A DNA stretch of 64,000 bases from CAYYJR01 sp964472305 (lineage in GTDB: Bacteria > Armatimonadota > Hebobacteria > CAIYQO01). Shown here one piece after another: positions 25,614 through 33,921 of this stretch. A model generated the notes under the pieces. The model saw nothing but the letters and a program-made list of their open reading frames with translations, did no database searches and had not been told where the DNA came from. The translations under genes were made by a program, and so were the position numbers. Every line of letters starts with the position of its first letter. Within the stretch, counting starts at the first letter, position 1. The stretch lies in NCBI GenBank assembly GCA_964472305.1, contig CAYYJR010000004.1:166926-230925 (forward strand). Direction: 5' to 3'.

Positions 25614-26576
25614 TTATTTCCGGAACAATGCCGGTTCACTATTCGATCCATGCACTGCCTGGTGACAATCCCAGCAGTTAGTTCCGTTGAAATGCCTCAC
25701 TTTATCCGCGTGGCATTGCAGACACAGGCCGCGGTTGGCGATTTTCAACAAACGCTGGTTCGGCGAACCATGCGGACGATGGCAATCCAGACAGGCATCG
25801 GTGAGATGACCGGAGATAGCCCCGTGCTCGAAACGGAACGGTCCGCGTTGCGCGGCATGGCAGGACACGCATACTTCGCGCTTCATCTCCTTGCTCTGCG
25901 GCCGATGCGGGTCGTGGCAATCCGTGCAGCCCACCCGGCCTTCTTTCACCGGGTGATGCGACGGCAATGACAACTCACCACGCTTATTGCCGTGACAAGT
26001 CAAACACGTCCCCGTGCCCGGCACACGATTAAGGTCCGCATGCGGCTGAATCGCCAATGCCTTGATGTTGCGATTCGCGGGTTTGCCTTTTGCCGGGGTG
26101 ACACCTGTCACCGCCACCGGTTGCGCGTGACACTGCAGGCACCCGATGCCCGACCGGTGGTGATCGCTTTGCCGCCATTTCACCGATGACAACCGGTTGC
26201 CATGACATTCCAGGCAGGTCGTTCCCGCTTTCGCCGTGGTCAACAGTGGCTTCGCGGTTCTCGCGGAGGGGTCATTCGCGTGGAGTTCACCGGGACCGTG
26301 ACAGCCTTCGCACAGGCGCCCTTTTCCGTTCTTTTCCAGCGCTGCCATCGCCGCGCCATGAAAATGCTGCTGCAACTGCGCGGGGAGATCCGCGTGACAC
26401 CCGGCACAGGTTTCGCTGCCGACGAAGGCGGGATGGGCGGGAGCCTGCCGCGCCGGCGCTGGTTGCTCCACCTCGGCATGCAACCGTGCGCCACCAGCAT
26501 AAATGCTGATAATGCCAAGAGTGCTGATCAGCGCCAGTGCGCAGCAAAAGAGCCATACATGGTGCCATTTACTCAT
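25614..26576 (-). CDS. Decaheme c-type cytochrome, MtrA/DmsE-like
   Basis: Periplasmic decaheme cytochrome of 320 residues, about the length of MtrA/DmsE. An N-terminal signal helix (WLFCCALALISTLGIISIYAGG) leads to ten CxxCH sites: CAGCH, CEGCH, CLECH, CLQCH, CLTCH, CTDCH, CVSCH, CLDCH, CLQCH and CWDCH, with many distal His. Regular heme spacing and the RPHGSPNQ segment between hemes 8 and 9 fit that family. First gene of the conduit operon, with a probable promoter 470 bp upstream. Expected role: carry electrons across the periplasm into the barrel encoded next. Confidence 0.9.
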   Translation of the reverse strand: MSKWHHVWLFCCALALISTLGIISIYAGGARLHAEVEQPAPARQAPAHPAFVGSETCAGCHADLPAQLQQHFHGAAMAALEKNGKGRLCEGCHGPGELHANDPSARTAKPLLTTAKAGTTCLECHGNRLSSVKWRQSDHHRSGIGCLQCHAQPVAVTGVTPAKGKPANRNIKALAIQPHADLNRVPGTGTCLTCHGNKRGELSLPSHHPVKEGRVGCTDCHDPHRPQSKEMKREVCVSCHAAQRGPFRFEHGAISGHLTDACLDCHRPHGSPNQRLLKIANRGLCLQCHADKVRHFNGTNCWDCHQAVHGSNSEPALFRK

Positions 26577-26828
26577 AATCGTATTTCCAGTGTTGCAAGG
26601 CGTTCTGTCAATCTGTTCCGGCTGCCAGGCAGTCGAAGATCATGCGTCACACCGGACGTCTGCCATCACTCTGACCTCATGTCCGACGTCACGTGCTGAC
26701 TTTTCTGCCGTTCCGCGATTATGTCACTCGATTCCTGTACTGTCGGTTTGCGGTGAGTAGCTGGTGGAGAGCGGAACGGCGATGCGGATGACCTGCAATT
26801 GTCTCTGCAACGCGGAAACAGCCCGGGT

Positions 26829-26846
26829 GTGAATGTCATAATTCAC
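26829..26846. promoter_or_regulatory. Dyad in the conduit operon leader
   Basis: GTGAAT-GTCATA-ATTCAC is a perfect 6-bp inverted repeat with a 6-bp centre, inside the transcribed leader of the decaheme-barrel-hexaheme operon. It has the form of a dimeric regulator site; the regulator is unknown. Confidence 0.35.
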
Positions 26847-27045
26847 TGCCGTCGGTTCGGATTGCAGTTTACACGCCCGAATCGGCTGTTTACTATTACG
26901 TCCACCTATTCGTCAACATCGCTGAAGTCGAACCGCGTATCCGGCACGAGGACACTAACAATCGACATGTGAGATTTGGAACGAGTGTCATGATTGCCGG
27001 CAGCGACGTTGCCACAATCAAGCTAATTCCTGATTGTTCTGATAA

Positions 27046-27074
27046 AGTATAGCATCTAAAAATACGCTTGACAA
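27046..27074 (-). promoter_or_regulatory. Sigma70-like promoter for the conduit operon
   Basis: On the minus strand TTGTCA (27074-27069) and TATACT (27051-27046) are separated by exactly 17 bp, each matching consensus at 5 of 6 positions. It points toward the decaheme cytochrome gene and lies in AT-rich DNA. Confidence 0.55.
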
Positions 27075-27326
27075 TCCCTAAAAAGGAATATTTACGAGCG
27101 ATTGCCATGATATTGAGCATCTATTCACAGATATATCTTACCGGTAATATCAAATATGCTTTAACACGACAGGAAGTCGCGTGTTATCCGGGCGGGTGGT
27201 CGGCTGGGTGAGGTGGGTGCCGGAGCATCGGCGCGCAAGGCGTAAGCGAACACAAGCGCCCGCGGGGCAGGCGAAAGCCGGGCGGGCGCGGTGCGTGTAT
27301 CAGATGTCGTCGCGGCGACAAGCCGC

Positions 27327-28127
27327 TTACGGTTTCATCGCGGTAATGACGGCGGAAACGACATACTGTTCGATGCCGCGTCCGGGCGCCCAGTGTTTGA
27401 TCTGTTCGCGACTGGCTTCGTTGAGACGGATGGTGATCTGCTCGAATCCGGCGTCCCGCAGCATGGCGTCAACCTCCATCACCTGGCTCGCGCCGGCGAC
27501 ACACCCGGAGAGCAGCGCCAGGTCGTCGCGGATGGCATCAGGCATCTCCGCGGTGGCGACGACATCGGAAATAGCCAGCCGCCCGCCGGCGCGCAACACG
27601 CGAAATGCCTCACGAAAGACGCGCGGTTTCTCGGGAGACAGGTTGATCACGCAGTTGGACATAATGACGTCCACCGTGTTATCCGCGACCGGCAACGCCT
27701 CGATCTCCCCCAGGCGAAACTCGACGTGGCCATATGGTCCCTGCGCCGCGTTGGCGCGAGCTTTACTCACCATGTCGGGCGTCATATCGACGCCGATGAC
27801 AACGCCTTCCGGACCAACCTGCCGCGCCGCCAAAAAACAGTCAAAGCCGGCGCCGCTGCCCAGGTCGAGTACCACCTCGCCGGGTTGCAGCGCCGCGATG
27901 GCCTGCGGATTGCCGCAGCCCAAGCCCAGGTTGGCGCCGTCCGGCACGGCATTCAGTTCATCGCTTGAATACCCGAGCTGTTGCGACGTCTCCGTCGCGG
28001 AGGGCGCGCCGCAACAGGCGCTCTTCGTGCTGCTGCATCCGCACCCCGCACTGTTTTTCCGAGCGATACCGGCATAATTGGCGCGTACAGCTTGCCGTAC
28101 GGCATCCGCTTTCAATACATCGTTCAT
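27327..28127 (-). CDS. arsM: Arsenite S-adenosylmethionine methyltransferase
   Basis: Methylates trivalent arsenic; 266 residues, cytoplasmic. Marks: N-terminal cysteine-rich stretch (SAGCGCSSTKSACCGAP), LGLGCGNP, SAM motif I VLDLGSGAGFDC, SNCVINLSPEKPRVF, and the C-terminal SGCVAGA cysteine that with the earlier Cys residues binds As(III). Third gene of arsR-acr3-arsM, 39 bp after acr3. The methylated products may be volatilised or exported. Confidence 0.94.
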   Translation of the reverse strand: MNDVLKADAVRQAVRANYAGIARKNSAGCGCSSTKSACCGAPSATETSQQLGYSSDELNAVPDGANLGLGCGNPQAIAALQPGEVVLDLGSGAGFDCFLAARQVGPEGVVIGVDMTPDMVSKARANAAQGPYGHVEFRLGEIEALPVADNTVDVIMSNCVINLSPEKPRVFREAFRVLRAGGRLAISDVVATAEMPDAIRDDLALLSGCVAGASQVMEVDAMLRDAGFEQITIRLNEASREQIKHWAPGRGIEQYVVSAVITAMKP

Positions 28128-28166
28128 GTGATTCTCCTTTTCGTAAAAGTTCCGACGGCGCCACTC

Positions 28167-29240
28167 CTACCGTGGCAACGGCGTATCCACTGGTGGAGCG
28201 GTAAAGAAATGACGTTGAAAATAGCGTGCGACATTCACCAGACTGATGAGCACCGGCACTTCCACCAATGGCCCGATTACCGCGGCGAACGCCACGCGGG
28301 ATTGAATGCCGAAGACGGCAACGGCGACGGCAATCGCCAGTTCGAAGTTATTGCTGGCGGCGGTGAAGGAGAGCGTCGCCGTTTGACCATAGGTTGCACC
28401 GATCCATTTGCCCATGACAAATGACACCAGAAACATCACCACAAAGTAGACGAGTAGCGGCAGCGCGACGCGAAGGACATCCAGCGGCAGTTGCACGATC
28501 ACCTCGCCTTTCAATGAAAACATCACCACGATGGTGAACAGCAGCGCGACCAGCGTCAGCGGCGCGATGCGCGGCATGAAGCGTTGCTCGTACCAGGCGC
28601 GCCCGCGAGTCTTCAGCCCGATGACGCGGGTCAGCACGCCGGCAAGAAACGGGATCCCAAGGTAGATGAATACGCTCTGGGCGATCTGCCCCATGGTGAT
28701 GGCGACCACGCTACCCCGCAGACCGAAAAGCGGCGGCAGCACGGTGATGAACAGGTAGGCGTAGACCGAGAAAAACAGCACCTGAAATATGGAGTTGAAG
28801 GCGACCAAACCCGCGCAATATTCGGAATCGCCGTCCGCCAGATCGTTCCAGACAATCACCATGGCGATGCAGCGTGCCAGCCCGATCAGGATCAACCCGA
28901 TCATAAGGTCCGGGTAGCCGCGCAGGAAGAGGGCCGCCAACGCGAACATTAGCAACGGGCCGATGACCCAATTTTGCACCAGCGATAATCCGAGCACCCG
29001 GCCATTGCGAAAGACTTCACCGAGTTCTTCATACTTTACCTTCGCCAGCGGGGGATACATCATCACGATCAATCCGATAGCCAGGGGAATATTGGTCGTG
29101 CCCACCGACGCGCGGTCCCAGAAGCGATTGATCTGTGGCCATAGATACCCCATGCCGACCCCGGCAGCCATGGCCAGGAAAATCCACGCCGTCAGGTAGC
29201 GATCGAGAAAAGATAATCGCTTGGTGATTCGTGCGGTCAT
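28167..29240 (-). CDS. acr3: ACR3-family arsenite efflux transporter
   Basis: Inner-membrane As(III)/H+ antiporter of about ten helices, 357 residues. ATG 29240 follows GGGAGGTGAC; a GTG six codons upstream is less well placed. The family signature GLARCIAMVIVWNDLADGD holds the essential cysteine, and the second half has FTAASNNFELAIAVAVAVFG, with the conserved Glu in the broken helix. Middle gene of the ars operon, 63 bp after arsR. Confidence 0.95.
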   Translation of the reverse strand: MTARITKRLSFLDRYLTAWIFLAMAAGVGMGYLWPQINRFWDRASVGTTNIPLAIGLIVMMYPPLAKVKYEELGEVFRNGRVLGLSLVQNWVIGPLLMFALAALFLRGYPDLMIGLILIGLARCIAMVIVWNDLADGDSEYCAGLVAFNSIFQVLFFSVYAYLFITVLPPLFGLRGSVVAITMGQIAQSVFIYLGIPFLAGVLTRVIGLKTRGRAWYEQRFMPRIAPLTLVALLFTIVVMFSLKGEVIVQLPLDVLRVALPLLVYFVVMFLVSFVMGKWIGATYGQTATLSFTAASNNFELAIAVAVAVFGIQSRVAFAAVIGPLVEVPVLISLVNVARYFQRHFFTAPPVDTPLPR

Positions 29241-29303
29241 GTCACCTCCCACTGACACACTTCATCGGCTAAGTACGATAGAACGTCGAAAAAATGAGAC
29301 ACC

Positions 29304-29642
29304 TTACAGCGCCGCGATGAGCGTTTTCAGCACTGTGAGCTTCTCGTGGTTGACGCAGTAACACACACGCGGTCCGTCCACCTCACCCTGGATCAATCCG
29401 GCGTCCTTCATCATCTTCAGGTGCTGCGAGATGGTGGATTGCGCCAGCGGCAACTGGTCGCAGATTTCCCCACAGATGCACTCGTTCCGCGCAACGAGCA
29501 AGCGCAAAATCGCCACCCGCGCCGGATGAGCCAGCGCTTTGGCCAGCCGGGCCAGCGCCCGATCCGCGTCGCACGCGCATACGTCGGTTGCCGGCACGCA
29601 ACAGCAGGTGCGGGATCGTTCGTTGGCTGTCGTTGCTTTCAT
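29304..29642 (-). CDS. arsR: ArsR-family arsenite-responsive repressor
   Basis: Winged-helix repressor of 112 residues that releases the ars promoter on binding As(III). The start at 29642 is chosen because the promoter ends just before it; an open frame extends upstream but would include the promoter. C55, C57 and C61 (ECICGEIC) match the As(III) site of classical ArsR in the recognition region, followed by LAQSTISQHLKMMKDAGLI. The extra N-terminal cysteines (TCCC, CAC) are unusual and might form a second metal site. Confidence 0.93.
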   Translation of the reverse strand: MKATTANERSRTCCCVPATDVCACDADRALARLAKALAHPARVAILRLLVARNECICGEICDQLPLAQSTISQHLKMMKDAGLIQGEVDGPRVCYCVNHEKLTVLKTLIAAL

Positions 29643-29680
29643 CGTAAAAATACGATAAAGGAATAACACAATAATGTCAA
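29641..29680 (-). promoter_or_regulatory. ars promoter with overlapping operator
   Basis: On the minus strand a consensus TTGACA (29680-29675), a 17-bp spacer and TATCGT (29657-29652) form a promoter. A perfect inverted repeat ATCGTA-AAAA-TACGAT (29641-29656) covers the -10 and reaches the arsR start codon, an obvious place for ArsR autorepression. Any transcript would have a very short leader. Confidence 0.7.
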
Positions 29681-29990
29681 GCCTTTGGTGTGAAACAGCA
29701 CAGTCCAGTCTGCAGGTAGTCGCACAGCGCTCTGTGGGTTGCAGTCGCAGCTCCGTGGGAACATGGCACTTCTCCCAGGCGCGCCACGGCGGGTTCGGGC
29801 TACCGAACAAGGCACCTACCAGGTGGTTGAGTAAGCCAGGCTGGCGAAATGCCCTTCCCCCCACCCTCGTGGCCGTATCGAAACCACACCGCGCTTGCAC
29901 GCCGGTGGTTTTGATACGGACATCCTGTCCGACTCAACCGCCGGGCGGGTGGAATCGCCCGTGCCACGCGGGAGGAGAGGAGGCGCGACC
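29681..29990. other. 310-bp intergenic region with palindromes, no gene
   Basis: Lies between the ars promoter and the end of hemB. It holds a long stem (29873-29887 with 29905-29919, one G-T pair, 17-nt loop), overlapping the palindrome GGACATCCTGTCC (29918-29930), and a REP-like unit CGGGCG-N8-CGCCCG (29942-29961). The long stem and palindrome may end hemB transcription. Confidence 0.5.
29873..29919. terminator. Long hairpin downstream of hemB
   Basis: Stem CCGTATCGAAACCAC (29873-29887) pairs with 29905-29919 through 15 pairs including one G-T, around a 17-nt loop. It lies about 70 bases past the hemB stop. Confidence 0.4.
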
Positions 29991-30968
29991 TTACCCCTCC
30001 GCCAGCCATTGTGCCATGTCGGGGGCGTGGTAGGTGAGGATCATTTCGGCGCCGGCGCGTTTGATGGCGGTGAGAATTTCGGTGACGGTGCGGCGTTCGT
30101 CGAGCCAGTTATTGAGCGCGGCGGCTTTCACCATGCTGTATTCACCACTGACGTTGTAGGCGGCAAGGGGAGCAGGGAAGGCGTCACGCGCTTCGCGGAT
30201 GATATCGAGGTAGGCCAGCGCGGGCTTCACCATCACGATATCCGCGCCTTCGTCCAGGTCAGCGGCAATTTCGCGCAGAGCTTCGCGGCGGTTGGGCGGA
30301 TCCATCTGGTAGCCGCGGCGGTCGCCGAACTGCGGCGTCGACCCGGCGGCATCGCGGAAGGGGCCATAGAAGGCGGATGCATATTTGGCCGCATAGCTCA
30401 TAATGGGCAGATGGCTGAAGTCCGCCTCGTTCAGCGCGGCCCGGATGGTGCTCACGCGGCCGTCCATCATGTCGGACGGGGCGAGGAGATCGGCGCCCGC
30501 CCGCGCGTGGGAGAGCGCAACCTCCGCCAGTCGGTGCAGCGTCACGTCATTCTGCACCTCGCCCGCCGGGGAGAGGATGCCGCAGTGGCCGTGACTGGTA
30601 TATTCGCACAAGCAGATATCGGTGACGACGCACAACTCGGGAAGTTGCTGTTTCAGCGCGGCGCAGGCGCGCTGTACTGCCGCCCGCGGCGACGAGGCTT
30701 CCGTGCCGGATGGGTCTTTTTCGTCGGGAATGCCGAAGAGCAGCACGGCGGGGATGCCCAGGCCGGCGACGCGCCTGCATTCTTCCACCAGCAGATCCAC
30801 CGACCAACGATACTGCCCCGGCATGGAAGCGATGGGCTCCTTCACGCCCGTGCCGGATACGACAAACATGGGGTAAATCAGGTCATCGACCGTTACAATG
30901 GTTTCGCGCACCATGCGCCGCAGGGCGGCGGTGCGGCGCAGGCGTCGTCCGCGGAAAAAGTCACTCAT
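29991..30968 (-). CDS. hemB: Porphobilinogen synthase (5-aminolevulinate dehydratase)
   Basis: Condenses two 5-aminolevulinate molecules to porphobilinogen; 325 residues. The zinc-type cysteine site is seen in DICLCEYTSHGHCG. The Schiff-base lysines lie in SYAAKYASAFYGPFRDA and VMVKPALAYLD, with GYQMDPPNRREALRE between. Its ATG overlaps the cobA-hemD stop (ATGA, 4 nt), so the two are one operon. Confidence 0.97.
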   Translation of the reverse strand: MSDFFRGRRLRRTAALRRMVRETIVTVDDLIYPMFVVSGTGVKEPIASMPGQYRWSVDLLVEECRRVAGLGIPAVLLFGIPDEKDPSGTEASSPRAAVQRACAALKQQLPELCVVTDICLCEYTSHGHCGILSPAGEVQNDVTLHRLAEVALSHARAGADLLAPSDMMDGRVSTIRAALNEADFSHLPIMSYAAKYASAFYGPFRDAAGSTPQFGDRRGYQMDPPNRREALREIAADLDEGADIVMVKPALAYLDIIREARDAFPAPLAAYNVSGEYSMVKAAALNNWLDERRTVTEILTAIKRAGAEMILTYHAPDMAQWLAEG

Positions 30969-32473
30969 GCCGTACCTCGCTCGTTGAAATGGCGCACCAG
31001 CGCGTCCACCAACCCCGGTATGGTGAATTCGGCGGCTTCAATATCCACCGACAATCCCTCTTCGCGCGCGGTTTGCGCGGTCACCGGCCCGATGCAGGCG
31101 ATGACCGGTCCGGCAATCGCGCCGGGATAACGGGCGCGGAAATTCTTCACCGTGGAGGAACTGGTAAAGGTAATCACGTCGATTGTCGCCAGATCGGGAC
31201 CCTCGCCATCTTCCGGCACGGTGCGGTATACCGGCAGCACGTCCACCGTTGCCCCGCGCGCCGTCAGCAGTTCCGGCAGCGCCTCGCGCGCTTCTTCGGC
31301 GCGCGCGATCACCACCCGTTGCCCGGCGGGATTGGGGAAGCCTTCCGCCACCGCTTCGGCGACGAATCGCTCCGGCACGAAATCCACGCGCAAGCCATAC
31401 CGGCGGATGCTCTCCGCGGTGGCGGGTCCGATAGCCGCCAGCTTCGCATGACCCAGCGCGCGCACGTCCGCGCCCAGCGCGTCCAGTTGCCCCAGCAGCG
31501 CCGGCAGGCCGTTGGCGGAGGTGAAGACGATCCAGTCGGCGCGCGCCAGCCGCGCGCACAACTCGGGGGCGGGCGGCAGCGGGTGCATGCGAATGACGGG
31601 GTATTCGACCGCTTCCGCGCCCGCCTGCATCAGCAGCCGCGTCAGGTCGCTTGCCTGTTCACGCGCGCGGGTGACCAGCACGCGCCTGCCGAACAGCGGG
31701 CGATTATCGAACCAGGCCAGCGACTCGCGCAGCCGCACCACGTCGCCGACCACGGTAATGGCCGGAGAGCGCAGGCCAGCCTGTTGGGCGCATTCGGCGA
31801 TGTCCCGCAGCGTGCCGACCACCACGCGCTGGTCCGGCGTCGTTCCCGCTTGGATCACCGCCACCGGTGTGTCCGCCGCGCGGCCAAATTCCATCAAGCG
31901 TGCGGCAATGATCGGCAAATTGGCCAGCCCCATCAGGAAAACGAGCGTATCCGCGCCGTGGGCGATGCCCGGCCAGTCGATGGACGATTCCGGTTTACCG
32001 GGATCTTCATGCCCGGTGATGACGGCGAAGGACGACGCGTAGCGGCGGTCGGTGACCGGAATGCCGGCATAAGCGGGCACGGCGATGGAGGAGGTGACTC
32101 CCGGCACCACCACCACCGGCACGCCGCGCTCTTTCAGAAACAGCTCTTCCTCTCCACCCCGTCCGAAGACGAAGGGGTCGCCGCCCTTGAGCCGGCAGAC
32201 CGATTTGCCCTGCAGCGCATACTGGGCCAGCAACGCGTTAATTTCGTCTTGGGTACGCGTGTGGCGCGAGGAGGCTTTTCCCACGTACTCGCGCACGGCA
32301 TCAGGACGGGCAAGGCGCAGCAAGGCGTCATTCGCAAGCCGGTCGTAGACCACCACATCGGCGCAAGCCAGGTAATCCGCTCCCGCGCGCGTCAACAATC
32401 CAGGATCACCGGGACCGGCGCCTACCAGATAGACTGTCCCGGGCAAGTGCTGTGCATCATGTGCTGTGTTCAT
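30965..32473 (-). CDS. cobA-hemD: Fused uroporphyrinogen-III methyltransferase / uroporphyrinogen-III synthase
   Basis: A 502-residue bifunctional protein. Residues about 12-250 are the SUMT (CobA/CysG C) domain: VYLVGAGPGDPGLLT, VVVYDRL, RLKGGDPFVFGRGGEE and the VPGVTSSIAVPAYAGIPVTDR loop. Residues about 262-495 are HemD, with VLVTRAREQASDL, IVFTSANG and IDVITFTSSSTVKNF. It therefore makes uroporphyrinogen III from the HemC product and methylates it to precorrin-2, committing flux to siroheme. The fusion is common where heme is made by the siroheme route. Overlaps hemB; divergent from hemL. Confidence 0.96.
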   Translation of the reverse strand: MNTAHDAQHLPGTVYLVGAGPGDPGLLTRAGADYLACADVVVYDRLANDALLRLARPDAVREYVGKASSRHTRTQDEINALLAQYALQGKSVCRLKGGDPFVFGRGGEEELFLKERGVPVVVVPGVTSSIAVPAYAGIPVTDRRYASSFAVITGHEDPGKPESSIDWPGIAHGADTLVFLMGLANLPIIAARLMEFGRAADTPVAVIQAGTTPDQRVVVGTLRDIAECAQQAGLRSPAITVVGDVVRLRESLAWFDNRPLFGRRVLVTRAREQASDLTRLLMQAGAEAVEYPVIRMHPLPPAPELCARLARADWIVFTSANGLPALLGQLDALGADVRALGHAKLAAIGPATAESIRRYGLRVDFVPERFVAEAVAEGFPNPAGQRVVIARAEEAREALPELLTARGATVDVLPVYRTVPEDGEGPDLATIDVITFTSSSTVKNFRARYPGAIAGPVIACIGPVTAQTAREEGLSVDIEAAEFTIPGLVDALVRHFNERGTA

Positions 32474-32605
32474 TCGTGAAATACCATCATCTTTCTAGTT
32501 TAAAGTGTAACGAAACGTCTGTCCAGTGTTCAGAACAGTTTCCGGCAGGGTAAATAGCATTCGGTCGCGAAGTAGTAGTTGAGTTTATTTATCGGGAGCT
32601 TACCA

Positions 32606-33913
32606 ATGGAAGCACAACAGACCGAAATGCCGCTGGTGCGGTCACAAGCAATCTTCGCCGCCGCGCAGGAATTGATTCCCGGCGGAGTGAACAGCCCCGT
32701 TCGCGCGTATAAGTCGGTGGGCGGTACGCCCGTGGTCATCGCGCGCGGCAACGGCAGCCGCGTGTGGGATGCCGACGGCAATGCCTATCTCGATTACCTG
32801 GGATCGTGGGGACCGCTCATTCTCGGCCACGCGCCTGACGCGGTGGTGGAGACGATCGTCGCCACTGCAGCGCTTGGGACCAGCTTCGGCGCCTCGACCG
32901 CGCGAGAAGTCGATTTCGCGCGTCTGCTCTGCGACGCGGTGCCGTGCCTGGAGATGGTGCGCCTGGTGAGTTCCGGCACCGAGGCGGTGATGAGTGCTAT
33001 TCGGCTGGCGCGCGCGGCGACCGGTCGCGACCTGGTGATCAAATTCGATGGCGGGTATCATGGTCATAGTGACGGCCTGCTGGCGAAAGCCGGCTCGGGC
33101 ATCGCCACCCAGGGTATTCCCGGTACTCCCGGCGTGCCGGAGGCGTTTGCCGCGCTCACCCTCACCATTCCGTTCAACGATATTGACGCCTTGCGCCAGG
33201 TACTCGACGCGCGCGGCAGCGAAGTGGCGTGCCTGATCGGCGAACCGGTGCCGGCCAATATGGGCGTGGTGCAACCGCGCGATGGCTACTGGCAGGAAGT
33301 GCGCGCATTGCTCACCCAGGCGGGGGCGCTGTTGATCTTTGACGAGGTGATCACCGGCTTCCGGTTGGGCTGGACCAGCGCACAGGGGTGGCTTGGTGTG
33401 ATGCCGGACCTGTGCACACTCGGCAAGATCATCGGCGGCGGCCTGCCGGTCGGCGCATATGGGGGTCGCCGCGACCTGATGCGCATGATGGCGCCGGAAG
33501 GCCCGGTTTACCAGGCCGGCACGCTCTCCGGCAATCCGCTGGCGGTGGCGGCGGGATTGACTACGCTGCAAATACTGCAGCACGAGCAACCGTACGCGGC
33601 GATCGATACGCGATGCGAGCGGCTGGCGCGCGCGACCGCCGATGCAGCGAAACGAGCCGGCGTGCCGGTGCGCGTGGTGGGTGTCGGCTCGATGATGACA
33701 ACATTCTTCACCGACGAGCCGGTGACGAATTACGCTACCGCCGCGCGCGCTGACACAAAGCGCTACGCCGCCTTCTTCCACGCCTGCCTGCGCCGGGGCG
33801 TGATGTTCGCACCCAGCCAGTTTGAGGCGGCATTCGTCTCCGCCGCGCACACCGATGACGATATCGAGATGACCATCGCGCGAGTGGCGGATGCCTTCCG
33901 CGAAATTGCCTGA
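32606..33913 (+). CDS. hemL: Glutamate-1-semialdehyde 2,1-aminomutase
   Basis: PLP enzyme converting glutamate-1-semialdehyde to 5-aminolevulinate; 435 residues. ATG 32606 has GGGAG 8 nt upstream and gives the usual N-terminus before SQAIFAAAQELIPGGVNSPVRAY. Marks: VSSGTEAVMSAIRLARAATG, FDGGYHGHSD, FDEVITGFR and PLP lysine in LGKIIGGGLPVGAYGG. First gene of a plus-strand hemL-precorrin-2 dehydrogenase-hemA-hemC run. Confidence 0.97.
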   Translation: MEAQQTEMPLVRSQAIFAAAQELIPGGVNSPVRAYKSVGGTPVVIARGNGSRVWDADGNAYLDYLGSWGPLILGHAPDAVVETIVATAALGTSFGASTAREVDFARLLCDAVPCLEMVRLVSSGTEAVMSAIRLARAATGRDLVIKFDGGYHGHSDGLLAKAGSGIATQGIPGTPGVPEAFAALTLTIPFNDIDALRQVLDARGSEVACLIGEPVPANMGVVQPRDGYWQEVRALLTQAGALLIFDEVITGFRLGWTSAQGWLGVMPDLCTLGKIIGGGLPVGAYGGRRDLMRMMAPEGPVYQAGTLSGNPLAVAAGLTTLQILQHEQPYAAIDTRCERLARATADAAKRAGVPVRVVGVGSMMTTFFTDEPVTNYATAARADTKRYAAFFHACLRRGVMFAPSQFEAAFVSAAHTDDDIEMTIARVADAFREIA

Positions 33914-33921
33914 GGGATATG

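Larger units (their letters stand above)
26577..27326. other. 750-bp AT-richer region upstream of the conduit operon
   Basis: No gene is supported. The part from about 26880 to 27180 is clearly AT-richer than its surroundings. It holds a sigma70-like promoter on the minus strand (27046-27074) and an 18-bp dyad (26829-26846), leaving a leader of about 460 nt before the decaheme gene. An 8-bp GC stem (27256-27263 with 27282-27289) lies 38-71 bases after the arsM stop and may terminate arsM transcription. Confidence 0.5.

Noticed and set aside
30710..32479. 589-codon plus-strand frame opposite hemB and cobA-hemD
   Set aside because: Antisense shadow; Arg/His/Gln-rich with no recognisable motif.
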